52,132 nucleotides of DNA from NCBI GenBank assembly GCA_026986785.1, contig JALSNW010000010.1, positions 1 to 52,132 on the forward strand, in the 5' to 3' direction. The position numbers were made by a program, and so were the translations under genes. The notes beneath the pieces are model-generated. The model was not told the DNA's origin, did no database searches, and was given only the letters and a program-made list of their open reading frames with translations. The stretch's first letter is position 1, and each line of letters opens with the position of its first letter. This document shows positions 1 through 8,278 of the stretch, piece by piece. Source of the stretch: Deltaproteobacteria bacterium. GTDB taxonomy: Bacteria; Desulfobacterota; Dissulfuribacteria; Dissulfuribacterales; QOAL01.

Positions 1-2735
1 CCATTTGCATAATATAGAGGGGGAATGTTCTCGTTGTCATATACTGGATCAAAGGTTATGGGCACCCCTTCTTCCTGGTATTGCTTCATATTGAACTGGT
101 AGAGAAACTTCCAGAAGTCAAAGTTTGGATTGGTAGGCATACCATTGACCAAGCGTCCAGGATCCGATGAGGCATTGAGGTTGAAATACTCCACCATCTG
201 GCTCACAAAGTCCATAGGTACTATATTCCCTGTACCATCTGCATCTATGTGTTGAGATACCATATGGAAGTGAGGTATGCCATATCCAGGAGAGACACCA
301 TATACTGGAGAGAGCTCATATTCTGCAGGAAATGCCATGAGAGACCAGTCACCTCCTGGCAACAGGTTGTAACCAAACCTGTTGTCGAAGTTGCTGTAAT
401 AGCCCAAGGTGTCGTCAAAGGTTCGAAAACGCCATGTCCTCCTATAAGGTACGTGACATGCCTCACACTCTATGGTTGCAAGATGCCTCCCTGTAGTCTC
501 TCCGAACTTCTCCTCGTGGGCATTGGTGGGATCAGGTGCATCTGGATGGCCCCCTGCAAGATGACAGTATTCACATGTCTTTGGCTTCGGGTTGTTGTCC
601 AGGTCATTTCTGACCATATGGGCAGTATCCGTTCCCTTCAGAAAGTTGTGCTTGGCCTCAAGATCGCCTTTTTCCCTCAGATGGCAGGTACCACACCCCA
701 TTTTCCCCGAGGAAAGGTGGACCTCAAAACCAGGTTCTTCTGGATTGTCGGTGAGGTTTACATAGCGGCCATTCTTGACCCAGTCTGCATCCATGCCCAG
801 GTTATACGTCCTGGCACGGGTCCAGTTGCTATTGCCATGGTCCTTGGTCATGGCGTGACACTGCCCACATATCTTCACCCACTTAGGTGAAGATACATCT
901 GAGACCCCACCGAAAAGATCTATGTGTAAGGCACCGTCGCCGAGATCGGCCACATTGTAATAGGCCTTTGCCTGCCAATCGTCACCAGATCTTACTATCT
1001 GGATATACGTAAGAGGTGCCCCGTCTCCATTTATATCAAGCCCCATCAGATTCGCCGTAGGCATGTAGTTAAAAAAGCCTGGAATATATTGACGAAGGGC
1101 TACGGATATCTGGTCCATGGGGATGGTACCATTTTCCATGTCTATGAAGACCTTTGCGATATCAGGGCTGCCATCGGGCTTCATATAGGCAGGATTACCA
1201 TGCATGTATTGCCCTATGGCATACATCATGGCCCCAACACCACGGCCAGTATATCCTGAATAGGCAATCCCCTGCCCTTCCATAAGGGGGGCACGCATGT
1301 AATCCCTGACCGAGCCATTGGCATTGTCCCAATCCGTGTAGAAGGCACCTGGCTGATATCCCCTAAGTCCAAAGGGTATCTGGCAGAGTTGTCCAGATGG
1401 CCACTTGATCCTGTAGGCATAGATGAAATCGTTGAAAAACATGGACATCATATCCTCCATACCTGCATCTGGTGGCAAGAACCCATGTTCCTTCATATAT
1501 TGTAAGAAACCAGCGAACATCGTATCCAAGGCGGGTTTTGAGGCAGCAAGCCGTGCCATCTCGTCTTCAGGACCAGCAGGATTTGCACAATACGCATCGA
1601 GTATACCATTCGGCCCCCAGATAGACGGCACCACTTCTGGGGGGGCATAAAGGGCATAGGGTAGCTGTATACCTTGGGCTTCCATCTCTTTCAGCCCATC
1701 GGTCCACATCTGCATCATTTCGCCTATGTTTTCTGCTGGGAGTTGCATGAGTGCCATCTTGTTAGTTGGTCTCGAGATACGTTGGGCAGCATTGGTATAA
1801 TTGAGTACGCTCTGGCTCTTGAGGCCTGGCTCCAATGCCATCCCAAGAGAGATCTTCTGTACCTCTCCGTCTTGACGCTCAGCAAATATCATCATCCTTG
1901 GCCGAAAGGTCTGTACCCTTAGCCCATCGGCAGCCCTATACTGATACTGCCCCTGGGGGTCCAGATGACACAACAAGCAGTCTGCCTCCATGATACCCGA
2001 CCTGTGCCAATCCACAGGCTTTGGATCTCCTATTTGGGAGATGGTCTCATCAATGCTCTTGCCACTGTTGAGCACATGGGTCATTGCATCAGGACCGTAT
2101 GTATAAAAATCACGGTCATAACTATGAACCGGGGCCAGGGAAGGATCGTCATATGGGATAACTGTCCCGTCCGACTGGACAATCCCTTCGGCAGGCCCTC
2201 CACCTGGGTGACAGGAATAACAAGTACCTATCTGGTCATAGGTGGACTGATCGAAAAAATAAGGCTTCCCCTCTGTAGAGAACGGGTTATCCTGGCTTCC
2301 CCTTACGCTTTTGGCCGCCAACTGGCGGTAAGAAGGAGGTCACCATGCACCGTACTGACCCGGTGACAGAAGATGTCCATAGGCGTTTGCAAGGTACTTG
2401 TACAAGGTACCATCGTTGTTCTCATCGCTCCAGGTATCACTCATGATCTCTGCCTTTGGCCCAACCCCTTCACGGAAGTGATAGGCCCTGGTGACAGCCT
2501 GGTAATCGTGACACTTGCCACAGGTTGCCTTGGGGCTGTAGGCTGGGCCTGCCACATATACAGAGCCATTTGCAGCCTTGATCTGATCTGTATCATCCAG
2601 CTGAGAGACTATGGGCTGGCCATCCCTATCGAGTAACTGGATAGCTGGATGGGCCCAGAGCGTGGGGGCGAATGCCAATCCACTGAACAGGATGGACCAC
2701 ATGAAAGTGGAAATTATATTCATCTTTTTTGACAT
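1..2735 (-). CDS. Secreted large multiheme cytochrome c with in-frame UGA (probable selenoprotein), 3' end outside window
   Basis: ATG at 2735 is preceded by AGGAGG at 8 nt. Residues 1-28 form a signal peptide ending near LWA|HPA. The frame is open from 2735 to the left edge (about 911 residues) except for one TGA at 2342-2340, codon 132. Seven CxxCH heme motifs lie in this single frame, starting at residues 72 (CGKCH), 172 (CYSCH), 253 (CLLCH), 623 (CGQCH), 681 (CGTCH), 721 (CEYCH) and 757 (CEACH). A heme-free, Met-rich stretch spans about 258-622. The part after the TGA has no signal peptide of its own and could not make a functional exported cytochrome alone. With the adjacent hairpin this argues for selenocysteine insertion (…YGAW-U-PPSYRQ…) rather than termination. 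Its place after a porin and a heme lipoprotein gene suggests the extracellular terminal part of an electron conduit. Substrate unknown. A nonsense mutation or sequencing error remains possible. Confidence 0.8.
2299..2342 (-). promoter_or_regulatory. Candidate bacterial SECIS element directly after an in-frame UGA
   Basis: Read on the minus strand, the UGA (2342-2340) is followed after 16 nt by a 4-nt loop closed by a perfect 5-bp GC stem, CCGCC-AGUU-GGCGG (2328-2315). A second outer helix can form between CUCCUU (2338-2333) and AAGGGG (2304-2299), with one U-G pair. Bacterial SECIS elements lie immediately 3' of the UGA inside the coding region, have an apical loop roughly 16-37 nt from it, and carry a G in the first two loop positions. 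Loop AGUU meets this. The fit is visual; no folding energy was computed. Confidence 0.6.
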
Positions 2736-2793
2736 ATCTAAGACCTCCTGAAGTATATAAACTTTCCCATTTCCTTGTCACTTCCTCTCATAT

Positions 2794-3705
2794 CTATCTC
2801 TTGTGTCTGAGTATTATATTCTGATGACACTCGTTGCAGTCAGATGTGGAGTGACAGACATTACAACTCCTGAAGTTGTGCCTTGCAGCTTCTGCATGAC
2901 CATTTTCCTTGGTATAGGCCATCCAATCAGCCCTGGCATGGGATACAGGTTTCTGGCTCCTGTGGCAATCCGAGCAATAGGAGGCTGGATGACACACTGC
3001 ACAGAGCCTACGATCATGGGTGGCATCCTGCCCATGCTGGGTAGTCTTCCAATTGAAAATATGATCCCTGGGTTTTTTGGTCTGGTGACAGTCTTGGCAA
3101 AAGGCCTTGCTATCATGACAATACAGACACGTCTTGTCGAACCGGCTATCAAAACCGTGATGTTCAGCCCAATCACCATGATGGCTGGCAGGGGGCACAT
3201 CCTTCCTGAGACGCCTGTGACAGGTCTCACATTCACTTGGGGCCTCATCTCCATTGTGGCATTGTCTGCATGTGGTCATCTCGGGCCACTTTATGTCATT
3301 GAGACTTTCATCTTCGTTCAGCCCTTCGTGACAGGTATCACATTCCACCCCCTCATGGACATCATGGGTAAAGATCACATCTTCATAGCTCTTTGGCTTT
3401 TCAACCATAGCCTCTTCCACTGAATAATCATTTTGTGCGCTCTTGAGAGAATGGCACTGCAAACAGTCCTCGGATGGATGATCCAGGTCGATATCGTGAC
3501 ACTCTGAGCACTTGTCCATGGTGGGATCTTGCATCTTCCCGTCATCCGCAATCTCGTGGCAATCACTGCATGCCATCTCGTTTTCCATCACGTGCAATCT
3601 ATGATTGAACTTCAGGGCACCTTCTTCCCTCTTACAACCTGAGAATAGGATACTGATCAGGGCTGTAAGAAGGAGTGCCAGGAATATTGAAATATTCTTT
3701 TTCAT
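2794..3705 (-). CDS. Dodecaheme c-type cytochrome lipoprotein
   Basis: A compact cytochrome of about 303 residues with twelve CxxCH motifs: CSDCH, CSECH, CLQCH, CDTCH, CRQCH, CETCH, CLYCH, CQDCH, CAVCH, CSDCH, CNVCH and CNECH, roughly one heme per 25 residues. The N-terminus MKKNISIF… is a lipoprotein signal ending in the lipobox LFSGC. A mature lipid-anchored Cys would place it on the outer membrane. I chose ATG 3705 (AGAGGA at 7 nt) because it gives a normal short n-region. A GTG at 3726 with AAGGAG at 7 nt is an equally well-supported start adding 7 residues, and its ribosome site overlaps the porin stop, implying translational coupling. Density, lipidation and gene order match the periplasm-facing heme wire of porin-cytochrome conduits of the Geobacter Omc/Ext type. 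That role is inferred. Confidence 0.9.
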   Translation of the reverse strand: MKKNISIFLALLLTALISILFSGCKREEGALKFNHRLHVMENEMACSDCHEIADDGKMQDPTMDKCSECHDIDLDHPSEDCLQCHSLKSAQNDYSVEEAMVEKPKSYEDVIFTHDVHEGVECDTCHEGLNEDESLNDIKWPEMTTCRQCHNGDEAPSECETCHRRLRKDVPPASHHGDWAEHHGFDSRFDKTCLYCHDSKAFCQDCHQTKKPRDHIFNWKTTQHGQDATHDRRLCAVCHPASYCSDCHRSQKPVSHARADWMAYTKENGHAEAARHNFRSCNVCHSTSDCNECHQNIILRHKR

Positions 3706-3738
3706 ATTCTTATCCTCTGATTTCACACCCTAACTCCT

Positions 3739-5148
3739 TCAAAATCTTATGGAGACAGTACAGGTAAGGCCATTTAGATCACTAATGCCGAATTCCTTGT
3801 AATAGTCATCCCGTTCGTATTCATATTTGAGTTCAGCCCATCTATTCTCGTTCATAAAATAGCGTACCGCTGCGTAGTAATTGTTTGCAGCCTCGTTCTC
3901 TATCATGCTGTTTACATCTTCACTCTTGTAGTAGTAACCACCAGATATCTCCCAATTGTTGAAGAGGTGCTGACTCAAGTCTGCAAAAAAAGATATTGAA
4001 TCTGCCTCGTAAAACTTATCTCTACTTTCCCACCAACGCGTTACCCCTATAGAACAGTGAAATCCCTCCAGATGGAGCCAGTGGTCTATGGTTATGCCAC
4101 CGGTCCAACTGGTGAAATCCGTGTTGTATAGGTCTTCGTCACTGATAGATGCAAGCTTTCTGAAAGAGAACCTCGTGAAGAAGGCAAGTCCTTCTTGCTT
4201 AGGGATCTGCTGACTCAAGGATAGGGTGACCTGATAGTATGCCTGCTCTCTGGCCAGGTACAGGTCCTTTATATCCTTGCCGAGATCTTTCTCAGGAGAT
4301 TGCCAGTCGAATATGAAATCCGAGGGATATTCGTTCTCAAAGTTGCGATATACCTTGATACCAATGGTAGTTCCTGTCTTTTCTATATCACCTACTGCAT
4401 CGAAATACGCGTATCTTGCATGGTTGTTGATAAATGCCCCATGGGCATCCATTTTGAGATTTGGATAGGGTCGCCAGTCTCCGTAGACCTCCCATGAATT
4501 TTCCTTGTAAAAGGAGGTATCTGCATGGAGTATGAGGTTTCGTATAGGATAGAATTCCAGGTTGAATCCGCCTATGCCATCTTTTCTGAGATTTGCATAG
4601 GGCTGAGAAGGCATTCCTCCATAGGCCTCGAAACTGAACCAGTCCAGGCCCAATACCCGATCTCCCCTGAGCCAAAGGCCATCGAGCTGCACACTCTCCA
4701 CGCCATAAACATACTGCCGCCCTATTCTTATGTCGTAGTTGGGTATCATCTCCTGAAAGTCCAGGTAACCATAATAGACGTTGACCTCCTGTCTCTCATC
4801 TCCACAGGCGTCTATATAGTCCTGAAACACTGACCCCTCGGGAGTGCCATCCAGGTCCTTACGGTACCTGCCAAGAAAATTTAGGCTCACCCCCTTCTCC
4901 TGCCAATTCCAGTCGAGTCCCACCTGCTCCTCAAAGTCCTGATCACTGGAATCATTCGGCACCATCTGCCTATCTGGTGGATTTGACCACTGAACTCTAT
5001 ACTTGGTTCTGGTCCTGATCTGTAATTCGCCTATTGGGGTATTGATCTGCGCCAATGCCGAGGCTGAAAAGATCAACAACAGGCACACAAGAAACAAACA
5101 CCCCTGCCCCTGCCTCAAACTGTTGATGAAACATCTGTCTTTTTTCAT
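3739..5148 (-). CDS. Outer-membrane beta-barrel porin of a porin-cytochrome conduit
   Basis: About 469 residues. ATG 5148 (MKKDRCFIN…) is chosen over the upstream ATG 5241 because it starts a classic signal peptide with hydrophobic core CLFLVCLLLIFSASALA and cleavage before QINTPI. The mature part has no cytoplasmic-type domain. It is rich in alternating aromatic/polar strands (for example YYGYLDF, DIRIGRQYVYG, GGYYYKSED) and ends …LTCTVSIRF with the C-terminal Phe typical of outer-membrane barrels. The next two genes on the strand encode a 12-heme lipoprotein and a secreted multiheme cytochrome, the composition of known extracellular electron conduits, in which the porin sheathes the heme wire. 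Which porin family it belongs to cannot be told by eye. Confidence 0.82.
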   Translation of the reverse strand: MKKDRCFINSLRQGQGCLFLVCLLLIFSASALAQINTPIGELQIRTRTKYRVQWSNPPDRQMVPNDSSDQDFEEQVGLDWNWQEKGVSLNFLGRYRKDLDGTPEGSVFQDYIDACGDERQEVNVYYGYLDFQEMIPNYDIRIGRQYVYGVESVQLDGLWLRGDRVLGLDWFSFEAYGGMPSQPYANLRKDGIGGFNLEFYPIRNLILHADTSFYKENSWEVYGDWRPYPNLKMDAHGAFINNHARYAYFDAVGDIEKTGTTIGIKVYRNFENEYPSDFIFDWQSPEKDLGKDIKDLYLAREQAYYQVTLSLSQQIPKQEGLAFFTRFSFRKLASISDEDLYNTDFTSWTGGITIDHWLHLEGFHCSIGVTRWWESRDKFYEADSISFFADLSQHLFNNWEISGGYYYKSEDVNSMIENEAANNYYAAVRYFMNENRWAELKYEYERDDYYKEFGISDLNGLTCTVSIRF

Positions 5149-5829
5149 GGTTCCCCATTCCACCCATCTTCCCCAATTTCCCCTGGCCCAGGCCAGAAAA
5201 AAGGGGAAACAATGTCTCGATCCAGATGGCACATCCCTCAAGACACAGAGGACAAAACAGTATTGACTCCTGAGTTGAGATGAAAATATAGAGTTTTCGA
5301 AAGTGTATTCAGTTCAGATGCAGATCTGCTAATTGTCCCAAGACGTCTTAACCGAAAGTAGTTGAACAGATGCCAGCAATCCACTAAGCAAACCCTACCA
5401 ACCCGAGTGCAATGACTGAGGACGTCCCTGCTCGATCTATCTGGCGTCTATTACCAGCCAGGGCGCTGCCAAGTCTGGACCCTAACAACAAATAATCAGG
5501 CATTATAAACCCTATCCATGATAGTGAACCTTTATTCACTATTCTTTTCTTAGCGGTATTTCTTTGTTGTGTCAAAGGTTTTTTTGATATATTTTAGTTA
5601 GTTAGAGCTATATTATAATCATTCGTTTAATTTTTACAGACTAATAATCAAACAAGAAAACATCTTCTTCTTTTAATCGACACAACTTACCAGAATGATA
5701 AATACTTTTTTCATATATTTTGGCCCTATTACTTATTGGGATATTCTGGTATCTTGTAAAGAGTAAGAATCAATTAGTGAATATTTTCTCAAATTTACTA
5801 AAGGCTTGAAGGCCTTTGTTGCATATTAT
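5149..5829. other. Long non-coding region upstream of the porin-cytochrome operon
   Basis: No convincing gene is seen. The short open frames here lack ribosome sites and recognisable features. The part from about 5580 to 5829 is strongly AT-rich. I looked for a GEMM (cyclic dinucleotide) riboswitch because such elements precede some cytochrome genes in related bacteria, but found no match to its core. The inverted repeat at 5521-5542 and a weak promoter candidate are the only structure noted. Confidence 0.5.
5521..5542. promoter_or_regulatory. Perfect 8-bp inverted repeat upstream of the conduit operon
   Basis: ATAGTGAA-CCTTTA-TTCACTAT is a perfect inverted repeat about 370 bp upstream of the porin start. 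It sits next to a possible minus-strand -35/-10 pair (TTGACA at 5575-5570, 17-nt spacer, TAAGAA at 5552-5547), so it would overlap the start of that transcript. It could be an operator or an RNA hairpin. There is no T-run, which weakens a terminator reading. The promoter is a weak visual match only. Confidence 0.35.
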
Positions 5830-6084
5830 CCTGGATTATAGCTTGTAAATTTGCCAAAGATCTAAAGCAGAGGACTTGTGAAATACTTTGATACTTCAAT
5901 TGTCTGGCAACAAAGCAGATTCGGTAAGATTGCGAGCCCCCTTGCGGCTTCAAATGTCTGAATTTTTAGAGCAGAAAAATTTGCACCTTTTGGGTAAAGG
6001 TATATTTATCCGAACAACATAGATAACAATTTGATTTTTTTATAAAAAATCTTTACCCAGGCATTTGAAATTGCACAATCTGGG
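5830..6084. repeat. 255-bp MITE-like repeat, copy 1
   Basis: This stretch is clearly homologous along its length to 37659-37913, with the same length of 255 bp. Shared blocks include GCGAGCCCCCTTGCG, ATTTTTAGA, TTGATTTTTT and ACCCAGGCATTT. The ends are inverted copies: left CCTGGATTATAGC and right GCACAATCTGGG (the reverse complement begins CCCAGATTGTGC), decayed compared with copy 2. Inside, GGGTAAAG (5992-5999) pairs with CTTTACCC (6051-6058). It has no open frame of note. It lies just beyond the 3' end of the hybrid kinase gene. Confidence 0.75.
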
Positions 6085-6104
6085 TTCAACTGCATAGTCA
6101 GGGT

Positions 6105-8258
6105 TCAATCAGAAAGCCTTGCCCTGATAATAGGCAAGATCTCGGAAAACCTGAAAGGCTTGTGTACAAAATCCTCCACGTCGAGTTGTTGAATCTTTGA
6201 GATTGTCTCTTCGTCAAGATAACCAGTACAGATTATGACCTTGATATCTGGCCTTTGCTCCTTCAACTTTTCAAGGCACCTAAACCCCCCCATACCAGGC
6301 ATATTGAGGTCGAGAAGGACAAGATTGATGGCATCTGGCTCCCTTGAAAATATCTGCAAGGCCTCCTCACCACTCGAGGCCAAGATGACATTGAAGCCAA
6401 CCTTCTCCAGCATGTTTTTCCCTATGTCTCTTATCTGCTCCTCGTCATCTACCAAGAGAATCGTCTCTGAAGAGCTGACACCGTAGTCCCTCGAGACCAT
6501 CACATGATCCACCCTTTCCTCGTCTTCTGTGCATGCAGGGAAAAACACTGAGAAAACAGTACCTTTGCCTGGTTCGCTCTCACAGGTTATCCAACCACCA
6601 TGGCGCTTCACAATCCCATACACTATTGCCAGACCAAGGCCAGTGCCCCGTCCATCATCTTTAGTGGTGAAAAAGGGATCGAAGATCCGCTCACGGACCT
6701 CAGGAGGCATACCGGTTCCCGTATCCGAGACCTGGATCCTCAAAAAATCTTTCCCGTTGTCCTTGCTGTCTTCCTGGCCTGCCATAGAGATGAGGCCCCA
6801 ATCACTCTTGATCCTGTTGGTTGCTATCACCAGTTCGCCACCTTCTGGCATGGCATCCCTGGCGTTTAGGGCCAGATTCATAAGTACCTGCTCAAGCTGA
6901 ATAGGATCGGCAAGGATGGAGCCAGCATCTGCCGAGAGCCTGAGATCTATCCTTATCATCTTTGGGATGAGCCTTTGGAGCAACCTGCTGAGGGACACTA
7001 TCTGTTCATTCACATCGATTATTTCCTTCTTTCCCTCCTCCTTCCTGCTGAATACCAACAGTTGCCTTGTGACAAGAGAGGCCCTTTCGACGACCTTTTC
7101 TATCTGGCCAAGGAAGTACTTTATCTTTGCAGGGTTGTTGTAGGCTTCCAGGCTCATCTGGACATACCCGGCAATGATCTGAAAGATATTGTTCAGATCA
7201 TGGGCAACTCCGCTGGCAAGGGTCCCTATGGCCTCCATTTTCTGGGCCTGTATGAGTTCATGTTCCAGGATCCTCTTTGCTGTCACGTCCCGTATGAAGA
7301 ACAGGCCTGCTGGCTCGGACTTCCAGATCACCGGCACTGCCATCACCTCGAGCCATTTTTTGTCATCGGCACCACATTCGATCTCAAGGGTATCCAACAC
7401 ACAGTTTTCCTCTCCCTCCACGGGTCCACTACATACCTTTTGGATAATTTCAGCCCTATCGTCAGGCATCAATTCCAAGAAGTTGACCCTTTCAAGGGAG
7501 GAAACCCCTGAGCAGTTGAAGAGCCTTTCAGCTTCAGGGTTCCAAAAAACAACAGCAGAATCTTTTACAACAATTATCCCTTCCCTGGCATTGTTGACCA
7601 CTGTGGCATATTTGGACTCTGATTCCTCAACAGAATCTTCGAGCCTACGGGCATATTCCTTCAACTTTTCTTCTGCAGCCTTAAGGCCCTTTCTCGCCAC
7701 AAATTCCTCAAAGCGCTTACGGTAATTGAAATAGGAGGCAACGAGCAAAACCCCCAAGCTGGACACCAGATATATGTTGTTCACAAGAAACAGATTGGTA
7801 AACCCACCGCTGCCTGAATAAAAAACCACCATCAAATACAAAAGATAGAGAATAACAGTATGGATGAGATGGTTCTTGAAGTCAAAGGGGATGAAAGTGA
7901 GAAATGCAATGAACAAAAGTAGAAGACCCGCATAATAGGGGGTGCCAAATCCATTGACCTCCTTGATCATCGAGAGGATGCATAGACCGATGACGTAAAA
8001 GCCAATGATAGCAATGGCTCGGGAGGTGAACAGATCTGCACTCTTCTGATTCAGGATGAATAAAAGCAGGGCAATAGCTGCTGTTATCAGCCTGTATACA
8101 AGAAATGTCCTGAAGTGTTCTGGGTAAAACAGGTAATCAATCCAGGCCAAGGCCGGCAGCATGAAGGCGGCAAGCAACAGGGCAAAATTCACCCGGAACC
8201 TCAGTACTGGAAAAAGCTCTGCTTGGAACTCCTCTAAGAGTTTAGATTCCTTTTCCAA
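6105..8258 (-). CDS. Membrane hybrid histidine kinase (PAS-HisKA-HATPase-REC)
   Basis: A 717-residue sensor. Residues about 20-180 hold six or so hydrophobic membrane segments, followed by a short coiled coil (185-215) and a PAS domain (about 216-330). The HisKA dimerisation helix has phospho-acceptor H353 (ASGVAHDLNN). The HATPase_c domain has the N-box at N465 (LALNARDAM) and glycine boxes DTGTGMP and GTGLGLAI. A C-terminal receiver carries acidic DDEE at about 604 and phospho-acceptor D650 (VLLDLNMPG). All catalytic residues are present. Its start lies 20 nt after the stop of the cNMP/methyltransferase gene, so the two are probably one operon. That pairing recalls phc-type quorum-sensing loci, where a signal-forming methyltransferase sits with sensor kinases. 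The ligand is unknown. Confidence 0.93.
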   Translation of the reverse strand: MEKESKLLEEFQAELFPVLRFRVNFALLLAAFMLPALAWIDYLFYPEHFRTFLVYRLITAAIALLLFILNQKSADLFTSRAIAIIGFYVIGLCILSMIKEVNGFGTPYYAGLLLLFIAFLTFIPFDFKNHLIHTVILYLLYLMVVFYSGSGGFTNLFLVNNIYLVSSLGVLLVASYFNYRKRFEEFVARKGLKAAEEKLKEYARRLEDSVEESESKYATVVNNAREGIIVVKDSAVVFWNPEAERLFNCSGVSSLERVNFLELMPDDRAEIIQKVCSGPVEGEENCVLDTLEIECGADDKKWLEVMAVPVIWKSEPAGLFFIRDVTAKRILEHELIQAQKMEAIGTLASGVAHDLNNIFQIIAGYVQMSLEAYNNPAKIKYFLGQIEKVVERASLVTRQLLVFSRKEEGKKEIIDVNEQIVSLSRLLQRLIPKMIRIDLRLSADAGSILADPIQLEQVLMNLALNARDAMPEGGELVIATNRIKSDWGLISMAGQEDSKDNGKDFLRIQVSDTGTGMPPEVRERIFDPFFTTKDDGRGTGLGLAIVYGIVKRHGGWITCESEPGKGTVFSVFFPACTEDEERVDHVMVSRDYGVSSSETILLVDDEEQIRDIGKNMLEKVGFNVILASSGEEALQIFSREPDAINLVLLDLNMPGMGGFRCLEKLKEQRPDIKVIICTGYLDEETISKIQQLDVEDFVHKPFRFSEILPIIRARLSD

Positions 8259-8278
8259 AATCTGCTTTTTTTATGAGC

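Noticed and set aside
249-890. A 213-codon plus-strand open frame
   Set aside because: It is antisense to the heme-motif frame of the large cytochrome, whose seven CxxCH motifs show which strand is coding.
2333-2450. Plus-strand AAGGAGGT-CACC-ATG, which looks like a perfect ribosome site and start
   Set aside because: It opens only a short frame antisense to the cytochrome, and it lies in the UGA/stem-loop region, whose GC-rich pairing explains the sequence better.
2340-2735. Treating the cytochrome as a 131-residue monoheme protein ending at the UGA
   Set aside because: Six more heme motifs follow in the same frame without an intervening stop or new signal peptide, so simple termination leaves a long unexplained coding region.
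2814-3423. Long open frames on both strands within the 12-heme gene
   Set aside because: They are shadows; only the frame with twelve CxxCH motifs and a lipobox makes sense.
5149-5829. Possible GEMM/cyclic-dinucleotide riboswitch upstream of the cytochrome operon
   Set aside because: I could not find the conserved core sequences of that riboswitch on the minus strand.
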